Under the pieces are notes generated by a model. It was not told the origin of the DNA. It did no database searches and saw only the letters and a list, made by a program, of their open reading frames with translations. The translations under genes and the position numbers were made by a program. Shown here piece after piece: positions 35,853 to 44,032 of a stretch of 64,000 nucleotides of DNA (the first letter of the stretch is position 1; each line of letters opens with the position of its first letter). Source of the DNA: Macrococcoides bohemicum (GTDB taxonomy: Bacteria; Bacillota; Bacilli; Staphylococcales; Staphylococcaceae); NCBI RefSeq assembly GCF_042658685.1, contig NZ_JBHSQY010000031.1, one strand, 5' to 3'.

Positions 35853-37025
35853 CTACACCTCTTTCGTTTGCTTAAGATAATCATTTCTATTAAAGATAAA
35901 GTTAATAATACTACCTACAATAACTCCAATCGCCAAATTATGCGTTGCTAGTACAAGTATAATTGTAACAAGTACTACGATAATATCTGTAACTTTAGCA
36001 TTGCGTAAGAATTTGAAACTTCCCCAGTCAAACGTACTAAATGATACTACAACCATAATACCTGCAAGAATAGACATAGGAATCTGAATCACATAATGCC
36101 CTAACACAATAATTAAAAACATTAAAAAACTACCTGCAACTAACGATGACAATCTTGTTGTGCCGCCTGACTTCAAATTCATTACAGATTGGCCGATCAT
36201 TGCGCATCCTCCAATACCACCGAAAAAGCCTGCAACGATATTGGCAATGCCTTGTCCACGAGATTCAACATTTTTATCACTTTCATTTTCCAGTGCATCA
36301 TCGACAATCTTTGCAGTAAGTAAACTTTCTACAAGCCCCACAACAGCCATCGACAAACTATATGGCAATATAATCAATAAAGTTTCCAGATTAAATGGTA
36401 CATTTGGAATAAAGAAATCTGGTAAAGTACGTTTAATTTCTCCAAGATCACCAACAGTTCTAACATCGGCATTTGTCATTATCGAAATGATCGTTAATAA
36501 TAACACTGCAATGAGTGGCGCTGGTATCTTCGTAAAGTACCTCGGAACGATATAAACAATCGCAATTGTAACAATTGCAAATATATAAGTAACACCTGTC
36601 AGTCCGAATATATGTTGTAACTGAGAGCTAAATATTAAGATTGCTAGTGAATCAACAAATCCCATCATCACTGTATTTGGAATGTATTTTAGTAATTTAC
36701 CGACTTTGAGCATGCCAAATACTACCTGAATGATACCCATTAATATTGTTGCTGCAAGTAAATAATCCACCCCGTGGGTTTTAACAAGCGGGAATACCAA
36801 TAATGCAATCGCACCAGCTGCTGCTGATATCATCGCAGATCGGCCACCTGTAAAAGCAATCGTCACTGCAATAATAAATGATGCATATAAACCAACCATA
36901 GGGTCTACCCCAGCAATGACACTAAATGCGATAACTTCAGGAATTAAAGCGAGAGATACAACAATTCCCGCTAATATATTTTGAAATGGTTTATCTAGCC
37001 ATTCTCGTTGTAAATATTGATTCAT
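35853..37025 (-). CDS. SulP-family anion transporter without STAS domain
   Basis: A 390-residue membrane protein with about 10-12 helices. The beginning GIVVSLALIPEVIAFSVIAGVDPMVGLYASF is the SulP signature, and GQGIANIVAGFFGGIGGCAMIGQS is the second conserved block. The usual C-terminal STAS domain is missing; the separate USP encoded next may take a regulatory role. Substrate may be sulfate, bicarbonate or another anion. The longer frame has 14 extra codons; the ATG at 37025 follows GGAGG. Confidence 0.85.
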   Translation of the reverse strand: MNQYLQREWLDKPFQNILAGIVVSLALIPEVIAFSVIAGVDPMVGLYASFIIAVTIAFTGGRSAMISAAAGAIALLVFPLVKTHGVDYLLAATILMGIIQVVFGMLKVGKLLKYIPNTVMMGFVDSLAILIFSSQLQHIFGLTGVTYIFAIVTIAIVYIVPRYFTKIPAPLIAVLLLTIISIMTNADVRTVGDLGEIKRTLPDFFIPNVPFNLETLLIILPYSLSMAVVGLVESLLTAKIVDDALENESDKNVESRGQGIANIVAGFFGGIGGCAMIGQSVMNLKSGGTTRLSSLVAGSFLMFLIIVLGHYVIQIPMSILAGIMVVVSFSTFDWGSFKFLRNAKVTDIIVVLVTIILVLATHNLAIGVIVGSIINFIFNRNDYLKQTKEV

Positions 37026-37088
37026 AAAGACCTCCGAATTTATTATAACCAAAATATAACCATACAATATCCATTGTAAAAGAACAAC

Positions 37089-37118
37089 AAAAAATGACTA
37101 TATGTTTAATATAGTCAT
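37089..37118 (-). terminator. Terminator after the Crp/Fnr regulator gene
   Basis: ATGACTATAT (37094-37103) and ATATAGTCAT (37109-37118) form a perfect 10-bp stem. It overlaps the regulator's stop codon, and six T follow on the minus strand. Confidence 0.88.
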
Positions 37119-37780
37119 CGAAAATTATATAGTTTTTTTTCATCAATTACTTTAATCAGTTTATTATCTCTTTCAATAATATTTTTATCTTCTAATAATT
37201 TAAATTTTCTAGACACTGTTTCGGGACTTGTCCCTAAAAAAGCGGCAAGTTCCTTCATTTTCATGGGTATTTCGATGTAGGATGAAGCTGATGTTTTATG
37301 AAGATATGACAAATATAATGCTAGTCGTTCTTCTATCTTTTCCATCGTTAAGAATTGTGTTTGTTTTTCAACTTCTTCCATCTTCATAGCATTAATTGTA
37401 AGTAATTTCAGTGATATGTTAGGGTACTGTAGAAGTAAATTTTGAAAATCACTCTGTTTTAATACACAGATTTCTGTATCAGTGATTGCTTCACCATATA
37501 GGCTTTCATTGTTAACACCTAACACAAAATTTTCTCCTTCAAAATCTCCGACTTCTGCAATGCGCAGCAATTGTTCTTTACCATTCGATGATAATCGATA
37601 GACTTTCATTACACCTTGTGCAACTAATGATAGTTGTGGTTCAGTTTCTGGTGAAAAGATGATATTTCCTTTTTTAAAGTGGTGATGTGTGACTAAATTA
37701 TTGATCATTTCCTGTTCTTCATACGACAAATGGTTAAATAGCGGCACTCTTTCTACACAAAAATGATGATGACACTTCAT
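37115..37780 (-). CDS. Crp/Fnr-family regulator with His/Cys-rich N-terminus
   Basis: A 221-residue regulator. Residues 3-8 are Cys-His-His-His-Phe-Cys, and a second HHH lies at 32-34; both could bind metal or an iron-sulfur cluster, but the classic Fnr set of four Cys is not present. The cyclic-nucleotide-like beta-barrel covers about 18-130, followed by a dimer helix and the winged helix with LAAFLGTSPETVSRKFKLLEDKNII. That recognition helix has the ETVSRKF pattern common to regulators binding TTGAT-type boxes. It is the last gene of an operon with a P-type ATPase and a metal-binding protein, and a perfect such box precedes the operon. Confidence 0.85.
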   Translation of the reverse strand: MKCHHHFCVERVPLFNHLSYEEQEMINNLVTHHHFKKGNIIFSPETEPQLSLVAQGVMKVYRLSSNGKEQLLRIAEVGDFEGENFVLGVNNESLYGEAITDTEICVLKQSDFQNLLLQYPNISLKLLTINAMKMEEVEKQTQFLTMEKIEERLALYLSYLHKTSASSYIEIPMKMKELAAFLGTSPETVSRKFKLLEDKNIIERDNKLIKVIDEKKLYNFR

Positions 37781-37797
37781 CTTTTCACCTCCATTAC

Positions 37798-37816
37798 TGT
37801 TATGTTTAAAATAACA
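37798..37816. promoter_or_regulatory. Palindrome TGTTAT-N7-ATAACA before the Crp/Fnr gene
   Basis: Six-base arms with a 7-base A/T centre lie between the stop of the mini metal-binding protein gene and the Shine-Dalgarno of the regulator gene. It could be an operator of an internal promoter or an RNA hairpin. It has no T tract. Confidence 0.3.
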
Positions 37817-37821
37817 TATTA

Positions 37822-38046
37822 TTATTTCACTTTCGAACTAATTACTTCATAACCCATGTTTTGAATTGCTGAATTGATTGACTCGATTTCTGTTATGTGT
37901 TCATCAAAATCTACTTTTACTTTACTCGCATTAAACATTACCTTTACAGAGTCTTTGTTTACTCCTGACACACTTTTAACTGCACCTTCTATCTTTTGAA
38001 TACATGATGGACAAGACAATGTTTCTAGTTGAATTGTTGCTTTCAT
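37822..38046 (-). CDS. Small heavy-metal-associated protein
   Basis: A 74-residue HMA domain related to CopZ. The metal loop is LSCPSCIQKIEG instead of MTCxxC, so the Met is replaced by Leu-Ser but both Cys remain. It is 32 bases downstream of the P-type ATPase, which itself lacks an N-terminal HMA domain, so this protein probably serves as its detached metal-binding domain or chaperone. Confidence 0.88.
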   Translation of the reverse strand: MKATIQLETLSCPSCIQKIEGAVKSVSGVNKDSVKVMFNASKVKVDFDEHITEIESINSAIQNMGYEVISSKVK

Positions 38047-38078
38047 ATCCGTTCACTCCTTTATGTGATTTAATTCAA

Positions 38079-39974
38079 TTATATCGCCTTTTGCTTATTA
38101 TTAACTTGATAGTTATCAAGTTTGGTATTATTTCGATAGCGCATTAATCGCATACCATTTAATATAACAACGATAATGCTCACCTCGTGAACCAACATTC
38201 CAATTGTCATATTCATCCATTCAGCGAATATTAAACTTAACAATAATACTAATACAACTCCGAGTGCGATAATGATATTCTGCTTCATATTATTGGATAT
38301 CTTTTTAGTTAACCCATGAGCATAGGATAATTGCTCCATTGCAGAATGCATAAGTACGACATCTGAAGTTTCAATTGCTACATCTGTTCCGCCGCCCATC
38401 GCAATACCAATATTTGCAGTTGCTAGTGACGGACTGTCATTAATACCATCTCCTACAAATGCAACTTTTTCTCCTTTATCTTGTAACATCTTTATATATT
38501 CAGCTTTATCTTCGGGTAACATCCCACCCAATGCAATATCAATCGGTAGTTGCTCAGCTACACGATTCACTGTTCCTTGATTATCTCCCGATAAAATGAT
38601 TAATTTTTTTACTCCTTGATGTTTAAGTTGTAATAAATTTCGTTTTACATCGTGTCTTAATTGATCTTGAATACCAATCATTACTTCCAGCTCCTTATTA
38701 ATTGCCATAAGCACTATTGATTGACCGGATTCAATTAATTTATTTATTTTTTCACGATTATTATTATTGATTTCAACATCATAATTATGCATTAAACTTA
38801 AATTTCCTAGAATAATTTTCTTATCGCCGCTATAAGCCACAATACCTTTTCCTTTAATTACATCAACTTTATCAAAACGAACTATTTTCTGACTTCCGAT
38901 ATCATTTAAAATTGCTTTTGCGAGTGGATGATTCGACTCATGTTCAATACTATAAAGGTAAGATAATATAGATTGTTTATTTTCACCAATAATTTTTTTA
39001 TAGGCAACGGTAGGATTGCCTTCAGTTAAAGTTCCTGTTTTATCAAAAACAATTGTATCTACTTTACTAAAGTCGTTTATCATTTCACTACCTTTCAGAA
39101 GTACACCATGTTTGGCTCCATTTCCAATACCGGTTACATTTGATACTGGTACACCAATTACTAATGCTCCTGGACAGCCTAACACCAGGATAGTAATTGC
39201 TAATGCCACATCTCTCGTCAACATACCAACGATTATAGCTAGTAATAGTACAAATGGTGTATAATATTTTGAAAAACGGTCAATGAATTTTTCTGCTGCT
39301 GATTTTGAATCTTGTGCTTCTTCAACAAGTTCAATTATTTTACCGAATAATGTATCTTCTCCAACTGTCTCAGTTTGAATACGAATGGTTCCATTCTCAA
39401 CTATTGTTCCAGCGTATACTTTATCATTTAAGCTCTTCTGAACCCATTTTGATTCACCTGTAATACTTGCTTCATTCAATGCACCGCTTCCATAAACCAC
39501 ATGACCATCTACCGGCACTTTGTCTCCTGTTTTTACTAATAAAATATCATTAGTTGCGACATCATCAATATCGATAGTTTCAGTCTTGCCATGTTCTCGT
39601 AAGATTACTACTTTTTCAGGCACAAGTGTAACGAGTGACTGTATAGCTGACCTTGTCTTTTTTAACGTGCGTTTTTCCAAAAATGCACCAAGTAAAAATA
39701 GAAATGATACAATTGCTGCCTCCTTAAAGTTCCTAATTAACAATGCACCTAATACAGCTACAGAGACCAAAACATCAATGCTAATCACCTTCACACGTAA
39801 AGAATGATATCCTTGTATCAAAATTGGTGATACAGCAAGAATCGATGCTAAACCTAGTAATATTTCAGAAATTAATTGAACTTTAAGCACAAATTCTGCT
39901 ATCAATCCAACAACAATTAATGTACCGCACAATACCATAATGTAATCTTTACTTTTCATAATGAAACGTTGCAT
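38079..39974 (-). CDS. P1B-type metal ATPase with CPG transport motif
   Basis: A 631-residue heavy-metal ATPase with no N-terminal HMA domain. Motifs: TGES in the actuator domain (residues 172-175), LGCPGALVIG with Cys267-Pro268-Gly269 in helix 6, DKTGT with phosphorylated Asp311, HP in ESNHPLA, and GDGINDSP. CPG replaces the CPC of copper and zinc/cadmium pumps. The last helix ends HEVSIIVVILNGMRL, reminiscent of the HEGST-LLVxLN segment of Zn/Cd/Co pumps. So the metal is uncertain; zinc, cadmium, cobalt or iron are all possible. AGGAGG lies 8 bases before the ATG. It leads an operon with an HMA protein and a Crp/Fnr regulator. Confidence 0.88.
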   Translation of the reverse strand: MQRFIMKSKDYIMVLCGTLIVVGLIAEFVLKVQLISEILLGLASILAVSPILIQGYHSLRVKVISIDVLVSVAVLGALLIRNFKEAAIVSFLFLLGAFLEKRTLKKTRSAIQSLVTLVPEKVVILREHGKTETIDIDDVATNDILLVKTGDKVPVDGHVVYGSGALNEASITGESKWVQKSLNDKVYAGTIVENGTIRIQTETVGEDTLFGKIIELVEEAQDSKSAAEKFIDRFSKYYTPFVLLLAIIVGMLTRDVALAITILVLGCPGALVIGVPVSNVTGIGNGAKHGVLLKGSEMINDFSKVDTIVFDKTGTLTEGNPTVAYKKIIGENKQSILSYLYSIEHESNHPLAKAILNDIGSQKIVRFDKVDVIKGKGIVAYSGDKKIILGNLSLMHNYDVEINNNNREKINKLIESGQSIVLMAINKELEVMIGIQDQLRHDVKRNLLQLKHQGVKKLIILSGDNQGTVNRVAEQLPIDIALGGMLPEDKAEYIKMLQDKGEKVAFVGDGINDSPSLATANIGIAMGGGTDVAIETSDVVLMHSAMEQLSYAHGLTKKISNNMKQNIIIALGVVLVLLLSLIFAEWMNMTIGMLVHEVSIIVVILNGMRLMRYRNNTKLDNYQVNNKQKAI

Positions 39975-39995
39975 TTTAATTACCTCCTGTTCTTA

Positions 39996-40042
39996 CTTAT
40001 AATGTAACAAGTTTCATAATATTAAACATTGATAGGTATCAA
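39996..40042 (-). promoter_or_regulatory. Perfect FNR/CRP-type box upstream of the metal ATPase operon
   Basis: TTGATAGGTATCAA (40029-40042) is a perfect TTGAT-N4-ATCAA palindrome. On the minus strand a TGTTACATT extended -10 (TACATT at 40006-40001) would put the transcription start near 39994 and the box near -41.5, the class II activator position. A second -10 candidate is TATAAG at 40001-39996. No -35 is evident, which fits an activator-dependent promoter. The Crp/Fnr protein encoded at the end of this operon is the obvious candidate. Confidence 0.75.
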
Positions 40043-40044
40043 GA

Positions 40045-40076
40045 AAAGAGAGTGTGTCTATTGACACACCCTCTTT
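40045..40076 (-). terminator. Terminator of the ABC exporter gene
   Basis: The arms 40045-40058 and 40063-40076 form a 14-bp stem with core GTGTGTC/GACACAC. The one mismatch is a G-U pair on the minus strand, where TTTTCTT completes the T tract. Confidence 0.9.
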
Positions 40077-40085
40077 AAAAAATAT

Positions 40086-41804
40086 TTATCCCAGCACTTG
40101 TGCATATTGAGCTTGTTGTAGCTTGTAGTATCTTCCTTTCAGGTTAATGAGTTCCTCATGACTACCCATCTCTGCAATATGTCCATCTTCTATATAAAAA
40201 ATACGATCTACATCTCTTATCGTTGAAAGTCGATGCGCAATGGTTAATGTCGTTCTTCCTTCAGACAATTGTTTAAATGCTGATTGTATTCGATTCTCAG
40301 TTTCAACATCTAAAGCACTCGTTGCTTCGTCAAGTATGATAATTTCTGGATTCTTTAAGAACATGCGCGCGATTGACACACGCTGCTTCTGTCCTCCTGA
40401 AAGTTTCGTTCCACGTTCACCAACAATTGTATGTATCCCTTCTGGAAGTGTATCAATAAATGGTTTTAATTGCGCTTTAGTTATTGCATCCATAATCTCC
40501 TCATCTGTTGCTTCTAAATTACCATAGGCAATGTTGTCTCTTAACGTACCACTGAACAAGAACACATCTTGTTGAACAAGCCCAATTTTGCTGCGTAAAG
40601 ATTCAAGTGTCATCTGTTTAATGTCTACATTGTTAATTGCGATACGTCCATCAACCGGATCATAAAATCTCGGTAACATCGAACAAATTGTCGTTTTACC
40701 TCCACCACTTGGTCCAACTAAAGCAATCTTTTCACCACGATTTATTGTAAACGATAAATCGTCAAGTATTGTCTTATCACCAAATTTGAATGTTACATTT
40801 TCGTATGAAATCACTTGAGGTGTGTCTTCAAACTTAATCGCATTCGGTGCATCTTTAATATCTGTTGTTGTCTTCATTAATTCCTGAAAGTTATTAAACC
40901 CTGCAATCCCTTTTGGAAACAATTCAATAATTAAGTTAATCGATTGAAGCGGCTTAAATAATATATCTGTAATCATAATAAACGCTACAAATTCTCCATA
41001 ACTCATCGCGTTATTCAATACAAAATAACATCCAAGAATCAATACAATAATCAATGTAAATTTCTGTGCCAGATAACCAATCGAACTATTCCATGACATA
41101 AAATTATATGCTTTTAATTTCGTTGCACGGAAATCTTCGTTTGTCTGCAGGAAGCGCTTCTCTTCAAAGCGTTCGTTAGTAAATGCCTGTACAAGACGAA
41201 TACCACCGATACTTTCACTGATAACATCATTAAATTGAGATACGTTGCCAAATAATCTGCGGAATTGTGAAGTCATTTTTTTGTTGAAATAAATTGTTAA
41301 GATAAATATTACCGGTACGATACAGAATGTAATAAGCGCAAGCTTCACATCAATCGTGAGCATAATGAGAAGTGCTCCGATAACTGTCATTACAGCGACA
41401 AACACTTCCTCTGGACCATGATGTGCGAGTTCTCCGATATCCATCAAATCATTTGTGAGTCTACCGATAAGTTTCCCCGTCTTATTGTTATCGAAGAATC
41501 CGAAATTTAATCGCTGAAGATGACGATAAAGCGCATTACGAATATCACGTTCTATATTTGTTCCAAGTTTATGTCCCCAATACGTGACGATAAACTTAAG
41601 AACTGTAACAAAGGAAAACACAAGAAATAGTCCTATTGCACCAAGTACAATCATATCCCAATCCTTAGTCGGTAACAGCTTATCGATGAAAAGACTCGTA
41701 ATCAATGGAAAGACAAGTTCTAAAACTCCAACAAACACTGCAGAACCGAAATCCAGCATAAACAGACCTTTATATGGTTTATAATATTGGAAAAATGATT
41801 TCAT
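40086..41804 (-). CDS. ABC exporter, fused membrane and ATPase domains
   Basis: A 572-residue half-transporter that should work as a homodimer. Six membrane helices lie in residues 1-310. The ATPase has Walker A VGPSGGGKTT, Q-loop, signature LSGGQKQRVSIARM, Walker B IIILDEATSALD and the His switch IAHRLST. It belongs to the Sav1866/MsbA/BmrA-like exporters, but the substrate cannot be told. It is monocistronic. The next operon's FNR box lies immediately beyond its terminator. Confidence 0.88.
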   Translation of the reverse strand: MKSFFQYYKPYKGLFMLDFGSAVFVGVLELVFPLITSLFIDKLLPTKDWDMIVLGAIGLFLVFSFVTVLKFIVTYWGHKLGTNIERDIRNALYRHLQRLNFGFFDNNKTGKLIGRLTNDLMDIGELAHHGPEEVFVAVMTVIGALLIMLTIDVKLALITFCIVPVIFILTIYFNKKMTSQFRRLFGNVSQFNDVISESIGGIRLVQAFTNERFEEKRFLQTNEDFRATKLKAYNFMSWNSSIGYLAQKFTLIIVLILGCYFVLNNAMSYGEFVAFIMITDILFKPLQSINLIIELFPKGIAGFNNFQELMKTTTDIKDAPNAIKFEDTPQVISYENVTFKFGDKTILDDLSFTINRGEKIALVGPSGGGKTTICSMLPRFYDPVDGRIAINNVDIKQMTLESLRSKIGLVQQDVFLFSGTLRDNIAYGNLEATDEEIMDAITKAQLKPFIDTLPEGIHTIVGERGTKLSGGQKQRVSIARMFLKNPEIIILDEATSALDVETENRIQSAFKQLSEGRTTLTIAHRLSTIRDVDRIFYIEDGHIAEMGSHEELINLKGRYYKLQQAQYAQVLG

Positions 41805-41956
41805 ATACGATACTCCTTAATTAAATTACTTAAATTCATTAACAAAAATACATATATTATATAGTATATAAATCAATATTAACATATCCTGTAATTAAGG
41901 CGTCTATAGAAATCTCCCTTACAATGTTATCATCCTTAATACTGTTATTTTTCATG

Positions 41957-41986
41957 AAAAAAGAGCGGAGATTCATCTCCACCCTT
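41957..41986 (-). terminator. Terminator of isaB
   Basis: Arms 41961-41971 and 41976-41986 form an 11-bp stem on the minus strand with some G-U pairs (core GGAGA/TCTCC), followed by six T. Confidence 0.85.
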
Positions 41987-41988
41987 AA

Positions 41989-42543
41989 TTAAGCCATTCC
42001 GACATGACCAAGTATTATTTTCTGTACATATCCTTTTTCAACAACAAACTGTATACCGTTACCATTCAGGTTATAGATGTATACACCATCAACTTTTGAT
42101 GGAATAGCTTTGTTGCCATCTGATATGAGTTTTCCTTTAAACAGATAATCATTACCATATACTTTTTTTACGTTACTGATTTTCAGCTCTTTGTTCTTCA
42201 GGCCTAAAGTAGCTGTATATGGATTTTTGTCCCCTTGTTTAAAGAACGTATAGTTCTGATCATATACTTCTTTTGTGTAACCTGTACCTGATACACCAGA
42301 GACAATACGCTTTAAATCAACTTTATATTTATTAATCTTCACATTATTGACTTTTACAGCACGCACAAAGTCTTTATCTAATACAAATTTAGCATTTCCA
42401 CTTGTGTATCCTGAATAATTATAATAAGGCTTTTGAACCTTAACCATCTTCTGTTTAGCAAGTGCATCTTCACCCTGCACTACACCTAGAGACATTGTTG
42501 CGACTAATGTTGTTGCTCCTAAAACTTTTGCAAGTTTCTTCAT
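41989..42543 (-). CDS. isaB: IsaB-like secreted immunodominant antigen
   Basis: A 184-residue secreted protein. The signal peptide (MKKLAKVLGATTLVATMSLGV) ends at a likely ALA cleavage site near residue 29. The mature part shares the pattern of S. aureus IsaB: PYYNYSGYTSGNAKFVLDKDFVRAVKVNNVKIN near its start and YNLNGNGIQFVVEKGYVQKIILGHVG at its end. IsaB binds extracellular nucleic acid. The frame extends three codons up to a GTG, but AGGAG is 8 bases before the ATG at 42543. It is monocistronic. Confidence 0.88.
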   Translation of the reverse strand: MKKLAKVLGATTLVATMSLGVVQGEDALAKQKMVKVQKPYYNYSGYTSGNAKFVLDKDFVRAVKVNNVKINKYKVDLKRIVSGVSGTGYTKEVYDQNYTFFKQGDKNPYTATLGLKNKELKISNVKKVYGNDYLFKGKLISDGNKAIPSKVDGVYIYNLNGNGIQFVVEKGYVQKIILGHVGMA

Positions 42544-42624
42544 TTTTACCACTCCTAATAAACTATTTCCTAATGGCTCGCATATACGATTACTTTACCC
42601 TACTGCGAATACTTAAAACATCAC

Positions 42625-43806
42625 TTAACCTTTGCCCTTTAACATCGCATGCCAGTACATAAATGGAATCGCACGTTTCTTCACTTGATATAGCAATGGA
42701 TTTGTCTTACCTTGATCAATTGGCATCGACTCTTTCGGTTTCATATCATATCCGAATTCTGCGATAAATGCCTGTCCGTATTCAGTTGCTACAGGACATG
42801 CCGTTGCACCATCATAATGGCTAGATAACGGTCTATTATTCATTTGTGATAATAAGTTTTTCACAAGAATAGGCACTTGTTTCCTTACTGCAGCTCCCAT
42901 CTTTACTGTTGGCAAGTTAGTACAATCACCTAAACCAAATACATTTAGATGACGCACATGCTGTAATGTATTTGGATCTACATCCAGCCATCCTTCAGCA
43001 TCACTTAAAGTAGATTGCTTTACTACATCAGGTGCACTCATCGGCGGTGTAACGAGTAGCATCGAGAATGGCACCTCATATGTTTCCAAAGCAACTAAAT
43101 CTTTAAAAGTAGCACGTTGGTTCTTACCATCAACTTTGATTAGTTCCTGATTCAATCCATACTCAATATCCTTATTATTCAAATGCATTTCAATATATGC
43201 TCTATACTTTTCTACAGGAAATAGCGTATCTCTTCCCGTCTTAAAGATTAAATGTGGTTGATCCTTTTTCTTGTCATGAACAAACTCATCAAAAGTAAAT
43301 ATTGAATTTTCTGGTGAGACCCCGCCTTTAATTACTGATTTCGGTTTCGTTACAATAATATTGCCCTCATTTGTCTGTTTCAACGTCTTGTACGTATAGT
43401 CTAAATAATCATAAAGATAGTTCGTACATACACCATTCTTCCCTAAAGTATCTTCTAAACCTTCTATCTTATTGAAGTCAAGCTGGATGCCAAGCGCTAC
43501 AACTAAATATTCATACATCACATATTCACCATTATCCAAATGGACTTTACGTTCAACCGGCTGAATAAGTTTCACCTTTTGCTGTTCGTGATCAATTCCA
43601 TTCGGTATAACTTTTTTCATCGGCTTAACCGTATCTTTCTTCTTTTCATCCCCAGAACCTACCAGTGGCCAAGCTGGCTGATATGCATGTTTATCCGCAT
43701 GATCAATAATAAGTATATCTTTTACCCCTGCATTTTTTAATCTACTTGCAGTTGATATACCACCAGCACCTGCTCCAAGTATTACAACTTTGTATTTTTT
43801 TATCAT
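42625..43806 (-). CDS. SQR-like FAD/NAD(P)-binding oxidoreductase, one conserved Cys missing
   Basis: A 393-residue flavoprotein of the type II sulfide:quinone oxidoreductase group. The FAD-binding GAGAGGISTASRL is near the N-terminus, then DHADKHAYQPAWPLVGSG, VVALGIQLDFNKIEGL, and the C-terminal GLGDCTNLPTVKMGAAVRKQ with GATACPVATEYGQAF. Cys337 and Cys127 are present, but the segment that reads IKCAGAP in typical enzymes is IKGGVSP here (residues 159-165), so the catalytic disulfide partner is absent. Either another Cys takes over or the enzyme does something else. It is monocistronic and divergent from an ABC exporter operon. Confidence 0.8.
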   Translation of the reverse strand: MIKKYKVVILGAGAGGISTASRLKNAGVKDILIIDHADKHAYQPAWPLVGSGDEKKKDTVKPMKKVIPNGIDHEQQKVKLIQPVERKVHLDNGEYVMYEYLVVALGIQLDFNKIEGLEDTLGKNGVCTNYLYDYLDYTYKTLKQTNEGNIIVTKPKSVIKGGVSPENSIFTFDEFVHDKKKDQPHLIFKTGRDTLFPVEKYRAYIEMHLNNKDIEYGLNQELIKVDGKNQRATFKDLVALETYEVPFSMLLVTPPMSAPDVVKQSTLSDAEGWLDVDPNTLQHVRHLNVFGLGDCTNLPTVKMGAAVRKQVPILVKNLLSQMNNRPLSSHYDGATACPVATEYGQAFIAEFGYDMKPKESMPIDQGKTNPLLYQVKKRAIPFMYWHAMLKGKG

Positions 43807-43980
43807 TATCTCACCCCTTATAAAATATGTTTATTCTTTTTAATACCCTTAATACACTTTTCTATTCATTTTGCATATACCTCACATGATAAATTGACTA
43901 TTGGTATAATAAAATGAGTAGGCTTTTAATAGAAAGATTATTTTTAATACATATTACTCATTATTATGTCGCAATTAATC

Positions 43981-44003
43981 TATAATTGAGTCTATATCTA
44001 GAC
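43981..44003 (+). promoter_or_regulatory. Promoter -10 and palindrome before the FtsX-type exporter operon
   Basis: TATAAT (43981-43986) is followed at 43990-44003 by GTCTA-TATC-TAGAC, a perfect 5-bp inverted repeat covering the expected transcription start. The rest of the 226-base gap (43807-44032) shows no other clear structure. The regulator is not adjacent. Confidence 0.45.
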
Positions 44004-44032
44004 ATTAAATTTTATAGAAATGAGGAAAACAG

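Noticed and set aside
41584..41784. Short plus-strand frame opposite the ABC exporter
   Set aside because: It is a mirror frame with no ribosome-binding site and biased composition.
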